Origin: Mycobacterium haemophilum DSM 44634
GTDB lineage: Bacteria; Actinomycetota; Actinomycetes; Mycobacteriales; Mycobacteriaceae
Assembly (NCBI RefSeq): GCF_000340435.2
Contig: NZ_CP011883.2
Span: 1,398,607-1,462,606 of the forward strand
Direction of reading: 5' to 3'
DNA length: 64,000 bases
Numbering within the stretch: position 1 is the first letter of the stretch; the number at the start of each line of letters is the position of its first letter. Below the pieces are notes generated by a model, which searched no databases, was not told the DNA's origin, and saw only the letters and a list, made by a program, of their open reading frames with translations. Positions 23,576 through 31,740 of the stretch are shown here, piece by piece. The position numbers and the translations under genes were made by a program.

Positions 23576-26500
23576 GTGATCTCTAAGGTGCTCGTGGCCA
23601 ATCGCGGGGAGATCGCGATCCGCGCGTTCCGCGCCGCCTACGAACTGGGTGTCGGCACGGTGGCGGTGTATCCGTACGAGGATCGCAATTCGCAGCATCG
23701 ACTGAAGGCCGACGAGTCTTACCAGATCGGCGACATCGGTCATCCGGTGCGGGCCTACCTGTCCGTCGACGAAATCGTCGACACGGCTCGCCGCGCTGGC
23801 GCCGACGCCGTCTACCCCGGCTACGGGTTTTTGTCGGAGAACCCGCAGTTGGCTGCGGCATGTGCGGCCGCGGGCATCACGTTCGTCGGCCCCACCGCCG
23901 AAGTGCTTAAGCTGACCGGAAATAAGTCTCGGGCGATCGCTGCGGCCCGCGACGCCGGCCTGCCCGTGCTCATGTCGTCGGCACCGTCGGCCTCGGTCGA
24001 TGAGCTGGTGTCGGCCCTGAAGTCAGGCGAGACCGGCATCCGGTTTCCGTTGTTCGTCAAAGCGGTTGCCGGCGGCGGCGGTCGAGGTATGCGCCGCGTC
24101 AACAATGCCAGCGCGCTCCCCGAAGCGATCGAAGCCGCCAGCCGGGAAGCCGAATCCGCGTTCGGGGATCCGACGGTCTATCTCGAACAGGCGATGCTGC
24201 AACCACGCCACATCGAGGTGCAGATCCTTGCCGACACCGTCGGCAACGTGGTCCACCTCTACGAGCGCGACTGCAGTGTGCAGCGTCGCCATCAAAAGGT
24301 CATCGAGCTGGCGCCCGCGCCGGGCCTGCCCGCCGAATTGCGGAAGAAAATGTGCGCCGACGCGGTCGCATTTGCCCGGCATATCGGGTACAGCTGTGCC
24401 GGCACGGTGGAGTTTTTGCTAGGCGAGAGTGGCCAGTACGTGTTCATCGAGATGAATCCGCGGATTCAGGTGGAGCACACCGTCACTGAGGAGATCACCG
24501 ACGTCGACCTGGTCTCCAGTCAGCTGCGGATCGCCGCTGGAGCGTCGCTCGACGAGCTTGGTCTACGCCAGCCCGACATTCGGCCGCACGGGGCGGCGTT
24601 GCAGTGCCGGATCACTACCGAGGACCCGGCTAACGGCTTTAGGCCCGACACCGGCCGGATCAGCGCGTACCGGAGCCCCGGTGGGGCGGGCATCCGGTTG
24701 GACGGCAGCACCAACCTCGGCGCCGAGATCAGCGCACACTTCGATTCCATGCTGGTCAAGCTGACCTGCCGGGGCCGTGACTTTCCGACGGCGGTGGGCA
24801 GGGCGCGCCGGGCGATCGCGGAGTTCCGGATTCGCGGAGTATCAACGAATATTCCTTTCTTACAAGCGGTCCTAGATGACCCGGACTTTCGCGCCGGCCG
24901 TCTCACCACGTCGTTCATCGACGAGCGGCCGCAGCTGCTGACCGCGCGTGCCTCGGCCGATCGCGGTACCAAGATCCTCAACTATCTAGCCGATGTCACC
25001 GTCAACCAGCCGCACGGCTCGCGGCCGTCAACGGTGTACCCGCACGACAAGCTGCCCGACATCGATCTACACGCCGCGCCACCGGACGGATCCAAGCAGC
25101 GATTGGTTGAGTTGGGGCCCCAGCGTTTTGCGCGCTGGCTACGGGAATCGGCGGCGGTCGGGGTTACCGATACAACGTTCCGCGACGCCCACCAATCGCT
25201 ACTGGCCACCCGAGTGCGCACCAGCGGGTTGGCCAGGGTGGCACCGTATCTCGCCCGGACCATGCCGCAGCTGCTGTCGGTGGAGTGTTGGGGCGGTGCG
25301 ACGTACGACGTGGCACTGCGTTTCCTCAAGGAGGATCCCTGGGAGCGGCTGGCTACGCTGCGTGCTGCGCTGCCCAACATCTGCCTGCAGATGCTGCTGC
25401 GAGGTCGCAACACGGTCGGCTACACACCGTACCCGGAGGTGGTTACCTCGGCGTTCGTGGCGGAGGCAACGGCCACCGGCGTTGACATCTTCCGAATCTT
25501 TGACGCGCTCAACAACGTTGAGTCGATGCGCCCGGCGATTGACGCGGTGCATGAAACAGGTTGTGCAGTAGCAGAAGTCGCGATGTGCTATACCGGCGAT
25601 CTGGCCGACCCGGGGGAGCGGCTCTACACCCTGGACTACTACTTGAACCTGGCTGAGCAGATCGTGGACGCTGGTGCACACGTGCTGGCCATCAAGGATA
25701 TGGCCGGACTGTTACGGCCACCGGCCGCGCGGCGGTTGGTCGGTGCGTTGCGCAGTCGTTTCGACCTGCCCGTGCACGTACACACCCACGACACACCTGG
25801 CGGGCAGCTGGCCAGCTATATGGCGGCGTGGCAGGCCGGGGCTGACGCCGTCGACGGCGCCGCCGCGCCGATGGCAGGAACCACCAGCCAGCCCGCGCTG
25901 AGCTCGATCGTGGCCGCTGCAGCGCACACCGAGTACGACACCGGTCTGTCGCTGTCCGCGGTGTGCGCATTGGAGCCGTACTGGGAAGCGCTACGAAAAG
26001 CGTACGCCCCCTTTGAATCTGGTCTACCTGGCCCGACGGGACGGGTCTATCACCATGAGATTCCGGGTGGCCAGTTATCCAATCTGCGTCAGCAGGCGAT
26101 TGCGCTGGGGCTGGGGGATCGATTCGAGGAGGTCGAGGAGGCCTATGCGGGCGCCGACCGGGTGTTGGGCAGGTTGGTCAAGGTCACGCCGACATCGAAG
26201 GTGGTCGGCGACCTGGCGCTGGCGTTGGTCGGTGCTGGGGTAAGTGCGGACGAATTCGCCTCGGAGCCAGCGCGATTCGATATCCCAGATTCGGTGATGG
26301 GCTTCCTGCGGGGCGAGCTTGGTGATCCGCCCGGCGGCTGGCCCGAACCGCTGCGCACCACGGCGCTGGCCGGCCGTACTCCGGCCAAGCCCATTCGGCA
26401 GCTAGCCAGCGACGACGAGGCCGCTTTAACACTAGCCGGTGCCAAGCGTCAAGCCACCCTAAACCGGCTGTTATTTCCAGGTCCAACAAAGGAATTCGAG

Positions 26501-26971
26501 GAGCACCGAGAAACCTACGGCGACACTTCGCAATTGTCGGCCAACCAGTTCTTCTACGGCCTTCGCCAGGATGAAGAGCACCGGGTGGAACTGGAGCGCG
26601 GAGTTGAGCTGTTGATCGGGCTGGAGGCCATCTCCGAGCCCGACGAGCGTGGCATGCGAACGGTGATGTGCATCATCAACGGCCAGCTGCGGCCGGTCCT
26701 GGTGCGTGATCGCAGCATCGCCAGCTCGGTTCCGGCCGCCGAGAAGGCCGACCGCGCTAATCCCGGACACATTGCGGCACCGTTCGCCGGAGTCGTCACC
26801 GTCGGGGTGTCCGTCGGCGACCAAGTTAGCGTCGGGCAGACCATCGCCAGCATCGAGGCGATGAAAATGGAAGCCCCGATCACCGCCCCGAAAGACGCTG
26901 TCGTAGCGCGGGTAGCGGTGTCCAGCACCGCTGCGGTGGAAGGCGGAGACCTGCTGGTGGTGCTGAGCTGA
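23576..26971 (+). CDS. pca: pyruvate carboxylase
   Basis: The 1131-residue single-chain enzyme makes oxaloacetate from pyruvate. Order: biotin carboxylase with ATP-grasp (residues about 1-450; KAVAGGGGRGMR, EMNPRIQVEHTVTEE), carboxyltransferase (about 520-800; TDTTFRDAHQSLLATR, AIKDMAGLL, HTHDTPGG), a linker, and a biotinyl domain ending in EAMKMEAP, with the biotin lysine near residue 1097. The start is GTG 23576. It follows the VKOR gene by 13 bases, so it may be partly co-transcribed with the disulfide genes. Equivalent to Rv2967c. Confidence 0.96.
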   Translation: MISKVLVANRGEIAIRAFRAAYELGVGTVAVYPYEDRNSQHRLKADESYQIGDIGHPVRAYLSVDEIVDTARRAGADAVYPGYGFLSENPQLAAACAAAGITFVGPTAEVLKLTGNKSRAIAAARDAGLPVLMSSAPSASVDELVSALKSGETGIRFPLFVKAVAGGGGRGMRRVNNASALPEAIEAASREAESAFGDPTVYLEQAMLQPRHIEVQILADTVGNVVHLYERDCSVQRRHQKVIELAPAPGLPAELRKKMCADAVAFARHIGYSCAGTVEFLLGESGQYVFIEMNPRIQVEHTVTEEITDVDLVSSQLRIAAGASLDELGLRQPDIRPHGAALQCRITTEDPANGFRPDTGRISAYRSPGGAGIRLDGSTNLGAEISAHFDSMLVKLTCRGRDFPTAVGRARRAIAEFRIRGVSTNIPFLQAVLDDPDFRAGRLTTSFIDERPQLLTARASADRGTKILNYLADVTVNQPHGSRPSTVYPHDKLPDIDLHAAPPDGSKQRLVELGPQRFARWLRESAAVGVTDTTFRDAHQSLLATRVRTSGLARVAPYLARTMPQLLSVECWGGATYDVALRFLKEDPWERLATLRAALPNICLQMLLRGRNTVGYTPYPEVVTSAFVAEATATGVDIFRIFDALNNVESMRPAIDAVHETGCAVAEVAMCYTGDLADPGERLYTLDYYLNLAEQIVDAGAHVLAIKDMAGLLRPPAARRLVGALRSRFDLPVHVHTHDTPGGQLASYMAAWQAGADAVDGAAAPMAGTTSQPALSSIVAAAAHTEYDTGLSLSAVCALEPYWEALRKAYAPFESGLPGPTGRVYHHEIPGGQLSNLRQQAIALGLGDRFEEVEEAYAGADRVLGRLVKVTPTSKVVGDLALALVGAGVSADEFASEPARFDIPDSVMGFLRGELGDPPGGWPEPLRTTALAGRTPAKPIRQLASDDEAALTLAGAKRQATLNRLLFPGPTKEFEEHRETYGDTSQLSANQFFYGLRQDEEHRVELERGVELLIGLEAISEPDERGMRTVMCIINGQLRPVLVRDRSIASSVPAAEKADRANPGHIAAPFAGVVTVGVSVGDQVSVGQTIASIEAMKMEAPITAPKDAVVARVAVSSTAAVEGGDLLVVLS

Positions 26972-27522
26972 CCAGGATCATCGGCGGCGTAGCGCGGGGA
27001 AGGCGCATCGTTGTTCCGCGACGGGGGACCAGGCCGACCACCGACCGGGTGCGCGAGTCGCTTTTCAACATCGTGGCCGCACGGCGGGAGCTGACCGGTC
27101 TGGCGGTGCTAGACCTCTACGCCGGTTCGGGTGCGCTCGGTCTGGAGGCGTTGTCGCGCGGAGCCGCGTCGGCGCTGTTTGTGGAATCCGACCAGCGCAC
27201 CGTTGCCGTCATCGAGCGCAACGTGGCGGCCTTAGGTCTAGCCGGCGCTAGGGTGCGGCGCGGTCCGGTGGCAACCGTCCTGGCCGCCGGGACCGCGTCA
27301 CCGGTGGATCTGGTGTTGGCCGACCCGCCCTACGAGATCGACACCGCCGAGGTCGAAGCGGTGTTGGCTGCGTTGATCACCCACGGCTGGGCGCGGCAGG
27401 GAACCGTCGCGGTGGTAGAACGTGGCGCCGCGAGAGCGTCGTTGACCTGGCCGGCCGGATGGAGTCCGTGGCAGTCGCGCGGGTACGGCGACACCCGTCT
27501 CGAGCTTGCCGAACTGGCCTGA
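26968..27522 (+). CDS. rsmD: 16S rRNA (guanine-966-N2) methyltransferase
   Basis: Conserved RsmD features are RIIGGVARGRR at the N-terminus, TRPTTDRVRESLFNI, the SAM loop LDLYAGSGALGLEALSRGA and the catalytic DPPYE. The conserved N-terminus lies upstream of the first ordinary start (GTG 27049). The only plausible start covering it is CTG 26968, which overlaps the pca stop (CTGA) and has GGTGG upstream; this gives 184 residues. Starting at GTG 27049 would remove the RIIGG strand. Corresponds to Rv2966c, where I recall a normal start. Confidence 0.85.
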   Translation: MTRIIGGVARGRRIVVPRRGTRPTTDRVRESLFNIVAARRELTGLAVLDLYAGSGALGLEALSRGAASALFVESDQRTVAVIERNVAALGLAGARVRRGPVATVLAAGTASPVDLVLADPPYEIDTAEVEAVLAALITHGWARQGTVAVVERGAARASLTWPAGWSPWQSRGYGDTRLELAELA

Positions 27523-27545
27523 GCCGCCGTGTAGCGTCTCGGTCT

Positions 27546-28028
27546 ATGAGCGGTGCGGTATGTCCGGGGTCATTCGACCCGGTGACGTTGGGCCACATCG
27601 ACGTCTTTGAACGCGCCGCGGCTCAGTTCGACGAGGTGGTGGTCGCGATCCTGCTCAACCCCGTCAAAAAGGGCATGTTCGACCTCGACGAGCGGATCGC
27701 GATGATCACCGAGTCGACGACACACCTACCCAACGTGCGCGTGGAGGCCGGAGCGGGGCTGGTGGTCGACTTCGTCAGGTCCCGCGGGATGACGGCCATC
27801 GTGAAGGGCCTGCGCACCGGCACGGATTTCGAATACGAGCTGCAGATGGCGCAGATGAACAAGCACATCGCCGGCGTCGACACCTTCTTCGTCGCGACGG
27901 CGCCGCGGTATTCGTTCGTGTCGTCGTCGTTGGCCAAAGAGGTTGCGATGCTAGGCGGCGATGTGTCGGAGCTATTGCCGGAACCGGTCAACCGCCGATT
28001 CCGGGAAAAGATGTCCGGCAGTAGTTAA
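27546..28028 (+). CDS. coaD: phosphopantetheine adenylyltransferase
   Basis: CoaD adenylylates 4'-phosphopantetheine in coenzyme A synthesis. It has 160 residues with the nucleotidyltransferase motif GSFDPVTLGH near the N-terminus and the FVSSSLAKE signature near the C-terminus. The start is ATG 27546; a TAGCGT hexamer at 27532-27537 is correctly placed for a nearly leaderless transcript. Equivalent to Rv2965c. Convergent with the HNH gene. In H37Rv purU follows; here it does not. Confidence 0.96.
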   Translation: MSGAVCPGSFDPVTLGHIDVFERAAAQFDEVVVAILLNPVKKGMFDLDERIAMITESTTHLPNVRVEAGAGLVVDFVRSRGMTAIVKGLRTGTDFEYELQMAQMNKHIAGVDTFFVATAPRYSFVSSSLAKEVAMLGGDVSELLPEPVNRRFREKMSGSS

Positions 28029-28084
28029 AGCAGAACAGCTTTCACCGGCGGGCCAGGCAGCAGCCGGCCGATATCGGCGCCCAG

Positions 28085-29452
28085 CTACGGGTCGTCGTCG
28101 TCATCGTCCCCGGCGCGAAGCAGCTTTTCGGGATGGTGAAAGGTGTTGGTGCGTGGCTGGCCGTGGTCGAGATGCGGTGGCGGGATCCACTCGGTGGCGC
28201 CGTCTTTGCGTTTACGGGTGGTCCAACCCTTCTCGGCCAGCGGGTGATGGCCACCGCAGCCGAAGGTGAGCTGGTTGACATCGGTGGTGCGGCATTGAGC
28301 GTAGGGGATGACGTGATGCACCTCGCAGTAGTAGCCGGGCACGGTGCATCCCGGCGCGCTGCAGCCACGTTCTTTGGAGTACAACACGATTCGCTGCGCT
28401 GGGGAGGCAAGTCGCTTGGTGTGGTAGAGCGCCAGCGCTTTGCCCTTGTCGAAAATCGCGAGATAATGGTGGGCATGGCGAGCCAGGCGGATCACATCAC
28501 TCATCGGCAAGATGGTGCCGCCGCCAGTAAGTGCCTTGCCGGCCGCTGATTCCAACTCTTTGAGCGTGGTGGACACGATGATGGTGGCCGGTAACCCATT
28601 GTGCTGCCCTAGTTTTCCCGATGCCAGCAGCGCCCTCAGTGCTGCGTTGAGGGCGTCGTGGTTGCGCTGGCTCGGCGAGCGGGTATCGCGCTGAATCGTT
28701 TCCGGTGCGGGCGCGCCGTCGACCACGGGCGCCTGGTCATTGGGGTTGGCCATGCCGGGGGCGGCCAGCTTGGCTAGCACCGCTTCCACGGTGACGCGTG
28801 CCTCGGGGGTCAGCCAACCGCTGAGGCGAGACATCCCGTCGGTGTCTTGGTTACCCAGGGTCAGGCCGCGCCGGCGGGCCCGATCCTCATCGGTGTAGCT
28901 GCCATCTGGGTTCAGGCAGTCAGTGAGCCGTTCGGCCAACTTGGCCAGCTGGTCGGGGCGGAACTGGGTGGCCAACGCGGCCAAATGCGCCTCGGCCTGT
29001 TCGCGGGTCTCGATATCCACGGCACTGGGCAGCCGGTGAAAAAAGTCGCGGATCACCTGTACATGGGTGCGTCCGATCCGCCCGTCGCGTTGGGCCGTCG
29101 CGGTGGCGGTCAGCAGCGGCGGCAACGGTTGACCGGTCAGCGCGCGCCGGGGGCCTAGGTCGGCGGCCTCGGCCACCCGTCGGCTCGCTTCGCCGCGGGT
29201 AATGTGCAGCCGGTCGGCCAACGCCGCGGGCAGTGTGCCGCCGAGCTGTTCGGAGTCGGACTGCTCGGCGATCTGATTGATCAACCCGTGCTCGACGGCA
29301 GGCAGCTGGCGGCGCGCCGTCTCGCAGCGTTGCAATAGGGCCAGTCGTTCCGGAGTGGTCAACGCGTCGAACGAGAGCCCCGTCAGCCGCGACATCGTGG
29401 CATCGAGCGTATCGAAGACCTCCTGGATCTCCCCACGGCCACTCGAAAGCAT
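28085..29452 (-). CDS. 13E12-family DUF222/HNH endonuclease-type protein
   Basis: The 455-residue protein has an N-terminal DUF222 region (residues about 20-300) and a C-terminal HNH domain with zinc-type cysteines and histidines: SAPGCTVPGYYCEVHHVIPY, then NQLTFGCGGHHPLAEKGW. It belongs to the REP13E12 family, multicopy in mycobacteria, whose members serve as attachment sites for prophage phiRv1 in M. tuberculosis. Function is unknown and mobility is unproven. The start is ATG 29452. It occupies the place between coaD and the Rv2963-type permease where H37Rv has purU, so it is probably an insertion or a scar of rearrangement. Confidence 0.88.
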   Translation of the reverse strand: MLSSGRGEIQEVFDTLDATMSRLTGLSFDALTTPERLALLQRCETARRQLPAVEHGLINQIAEQSDSEQLGGTLPAALADRLHITRGEASRRVAEAADLGPRRALTGQPLPPLLTATATAQRDGRIGRTHVQVIRDFFHRLPSAVDIETREQAEAHLAALATQFRPDQLAKLAERLTDCLNPDGSYTDEDRARRRGLTLGNQDTDGMSRLSGWLTPEARVTVEAVLAKLAAPGMANPNDQAPVVDGAPAPETIQRDTRSPSQRNHDALNAALRALLASGKLGQHNGLPATIIVSTTLKELESAAGKALTGGGTILPMSDVIRLARHAHHYLAIFDKGKALALYHTKRLASPAQRIVLYSKERGCSAPGCTVPGYYCEVHHVIPYAQCRTTDVNQLTFGCGGHHPLAEKGWTTRKRKDGATEWIPPPHLDHGQPRTNTFHHPEKLLRAGDDDDDDP

Positions 29453-29513
29453 GTTCGAATGATATCGCGAGGGGCCGGCGCGCGGAGAAGTTATCCACAG
29501 GGCAACATGGCTG

Positions 29514-30692
29514 TTAGTGGCTGTGATCGTGCTGGTGGTGCTCCGCGTCGGGAGACCCACCCATCATGCGCGCCATCGGTAATCCCCCCGAGGTGACGAA
29601 CCGGGCGACGAGCAGCGCCGCGACAACAAGGAAGGCGATGTTGAGCCAGGTGGTGTAGTTCCACGAGATCGCCGCTTGCATGACCGTGGCGTTGCGCTGG
29701 CTTGGAATGAGATGTGCTGTGCCGAAAAGTAATTCGACAAGATACCCGGCGGCGGCCATTGCGGCGTAAAAGGTGGCGAGCAGCATCAGCATCATCTTGG
29801 TGCCGTAGTACTTGCGGTAGATATTCAAGATCGGCAGGATCAACAGGTCGGCGAAGATGAATGCGATGACGCCGCCGAAACTGATGCCTCCGTTCCAGAG
29901 CACCGCGGCAAGTGGCACATTGCCGATGGAGCAGACGAAGGACACGATCGCCACGATGGGTCCCACGATCGGTCCCCACAGCGCTGCCCAGCCCGGGTGA
30001 TTGGCGAAAAAGAAGTTCTGCCAAAACGATTGGGGTACCCATGCCGCGATGGCGCCAGCAATCAGCAGGCCCAGAACGAGATCGCGCAGGATCGCCAGCC
30101 ATTCCATGACGAACACATGCGAGATCGAGGTAAAACCCTGCGGGGAAAACAGCCGTTGCCAGAACGATCCCTCTGCGTGGATGGACATGTCCATCGCAGC
30201 GTGGCCTTCCATCGAGCCGGCGATTCCCCGTTCGGCCTGCTGGCGGGCGGCGTCGATGAGCCGGGACCGCGCGAACAGCCGGAACAAGACGGCCAGTATC
30301 ACGATCATCAGCGGGCCGCCGATGAACTCTGCGGCGGTGAATTGCCAGCCCATCAGCAGGGCCAGGATGATGCCCAACTCCACCACGAGATTGGTGGAGC
30401 CGATCTCGAATGCCATGGCGGCGGTGAAGTTGGCGCCCTTGCGGAACAGGGACCGAGCCAACGCCACCGCGGCATAGGAGCACGACGACGACGCCACGCC
30501 CAACCCGGCTGCGACGGCCAGCGTGCGGGGCCGGTCGTCGCCCATCAACGCTACGATCGTCGAGCGACGCACCACGGCCTGCGTCACTGCCGACAGAGCG
30601 AAGCCCAGGATCAGTGCCCACAGGATTTCCCACGTCATCGACCCCGCTAGCGCCAAGGCGTGACCCACCGCTGCCAGCACTGCGTCCTCCAT
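29514..30692 (-). CDS. copper-responsive DUF318/YraQ-type permease
   Basis: This integral membrane protein of 392 residues has about eight to ten membrane segments and the permease signature ASSSCSYAAVALARSLFRKGA. A second half-repeat has FVCSIGNVPLAAVLWNGG. The C-terminus is His-rich (AEHHQHDHSH), consistent with metal binding. It corresponds to Rv2963, which I recall as a member of the RicR copper regulon in M. tuberculosis; the operator upstream (30738-30756) supports this. The direction and substrate of transport are unproven. I chose ATG 30692; an in-frame extension to 30827 reads through the promoter. Confidence 0.85.
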   Translation of the reverse strand: MEDAVLAAVGHALALAGSMTWEILWALILGFALSAVTQAVVRRSTIVALMGDDRPRTLAVAAGLGVASSSCSYAAVALARSLFRKGANFTAAMAFEIGSTNLVVELGIILALLMGWQFTAAEFIGGPLMIVILAVLFRLFARSRLIDAARQQAERGIAGSMEGHAAMDMSIHAEGSFWQRLFSPQGFTSISHVFVMEWLAILRDLVLGLLIAGAIAAWVPQSFWQNFFFANHPGWAALWGPIVGPIVAIVSFVCSIGNVPLAAVLWNGGISFGGVIAFIFADLLILPILNIYRKYYGTKMMLMLLATFYAAMAAAGYLVELLFGTAHLIPSQRNATVMQAAISWNYTTWLNIAFLVVAALLVARFVTSGGLPMARMMGGSPDAEHHQHDHSH

Positions 30693-30735
30693 TCGGTCCG
30701 GGGTGCGGCGATGGCGGCCCGCACCCGAGCGCCAC

Positions 30736-30763
30736 CATATACCCCATACGGGTATAAATTCAA
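30736..30763 (-). promoter_or_regulatory. RicR/CsoR-type copper operator inside the permease promoter
   Basis: The palindrome TATACCC (30738-30744) - CATAC - GGGTATA (30750-30756) is perfect. On the minus strand it sits between TTGAAT (complement of 30758-30763) and TATATG (complement of 30736-30741), a promoter with a 16-base spacer. GC tracts flanked by TAT/ATA are the hallmark of CsoR/RicR operators. Occupancy by apo-repressor would block RNA polymerase, and Cu(I) would release it. Confidence 0.75.
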
Positions 30764-30897
30764 TGCCGGGTGCCGGTATGTCGCGGCCGACGACGCCGGC
30801 CCCGGCCGTCAGACCAATGTCCGACACACCGAGCCAACAGCGTGGTCACAGCGGTAACAGCAGGCACACTGGTAACAACCATCGATGCCAGGAGGGT

Positions 30898-31641
30898 ATG
30901 GCTGTGTACCGAGTCTTTGAAGCGCTGGACGAATTGGGGGCCATTGTCGAAGAAGCCCGCGGCGTGCCGATGACGGCGGGCTGTGTGGTACCCCGCGGCG
31001 ATGTGCTGGAGCTGATCGACGACATCAAAGACGCAATCCCGGGCGAGCTGGATGACGCCCAGGATGTGCTCGACGCGCGGGATTCGATGCTCAACGACGC
31101 CAAGGCGCACGCCGATTCCATGGTGTCCTCGGCGACCACCGAGTCGGAGTCACTGCTGAACCACGCGCGCGCAGAGGCTGATCGGATCCTGTCTGACGCG
31201 AAATCGCAGGCCGATCGGATGGTCAGCGAGGCGCGTCAACACAGCGAACGGATGCTCGGGGAGGCTCGTGAGGAGTCGATTCGCATCGCGACAGCAGCCA
31301 AGCGTGAATATGAGGCCAGCCTCAGCCGCGCCCAATCCGAATGCGACCGGTTGATCGAAAACGGCAACATCTCCTATGAAAAGGCCGTCCAAGAGGGCAT
31401 CAAGGAACAGCAGCGCCTGGTGTCGCAAAACGAGGTGGTTCAAGCGGCCAACGCCGAATCCACCCGACTCATCGACACCGCGCACGCCGAGGCGGACCGG
31501 CTGCGCGGTGAGTGCGACATCTATGTCGACAACAAGCTCGCGGAGTTCGAAGAGTTTCTCAACGGCACGATCCGTTCGGTCGGCCGCGGCCGCCACCAGC
31601 TCCGCACGGCGGCCGGCACGCACGATTACGTGACACGCTAG
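30898..31641 (+). CDS. sepIVA: DivIVA-like septation protein SepIVA
   Basis: This 247-residue protein is a DivIVA-domain coiled coil. The N-terminal segment YRVFEALDELGAIVEEARG, through VVPRGDVLELIDDIKDAIP, resembles a DivIVA lipid-binding head; residues about 60-220 are charged heptads (DARDSMLNDAKAHAD... ADRMVSEARQHSERM). SepIVA (Rv2927c) is an essential division factor in mycobacteria. The start is ATG 30898 with AGGAGGGT directly upstream. In H37Rv the DIM/PGL lipid locus follows on the far side; here the permease is its neighbour. Confidence 0.9.
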   Translation: MAVYRVFEALDELGAIVEEARGVPMTAGCVVPRGDVLELIDDIKDAIPGELDDAQDVLDARDSMLNDAKAHADSMVSSATTESESLLNHARAEADRILSDAKSQADRMVSEARQHSERMLGEAREESIRIATAAKREYEASLSRAQSECDRLIENGNISYEKAVQEGIKEQQRLVSQNEVVQAANAESTRLIDTAHAEADRLRGECDIYVDNKLAEFEEFLNGTIRSVGRGRHQLRTAAGTHDYVTR

Positions 31642-31689
31642 CCCCGTCTGCTAAGTGCCATCGCCACCGCGAACGGTGACTGTTGCGCT

Positions 31690-31710
31690 GGCGCCACCGC
31701 GGTGGGCGCC
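31690..31710 (+). terminator. GC hairpin after sepIVA
   Basis: GGCGCCACC (31690-31698) pairs with GGTGGGCGCC (31701-31710) apart from one bulged base. It lies about 50 bases after the sepIVA stop and just before the DUF177 promoter repeats. There is no T-run, so this is a moderate call. Confidence 0.4.
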
Positions 31711-31737
31711 GTAGGATTTCTGCGCCGTAGGATTTCT
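31706..31737 (+). repeat. 16-bp tandem duplication carrying two -10 elements
   Basis: GCGCCGTAGGATTTCT occurs at 31706-31721 and again at 31722-31737. Each copy holds TAGGAT (31712-31717 and 31728-31733). The second lies 7 bases before the DUF177 ATG at 31741, the spacing of a leaderless promoter. Confidence 0.75.
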
Positions 31738-31740
31738 ACT

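Noticed and set aside
28085..29452. Intein, group II intron or active transposon
   Set aside because: The HNH domain belongs to a DUF222/13E12 protein; no terminal inverted repeats, reverse transcriptase, transposase or host-gene interruption was found.
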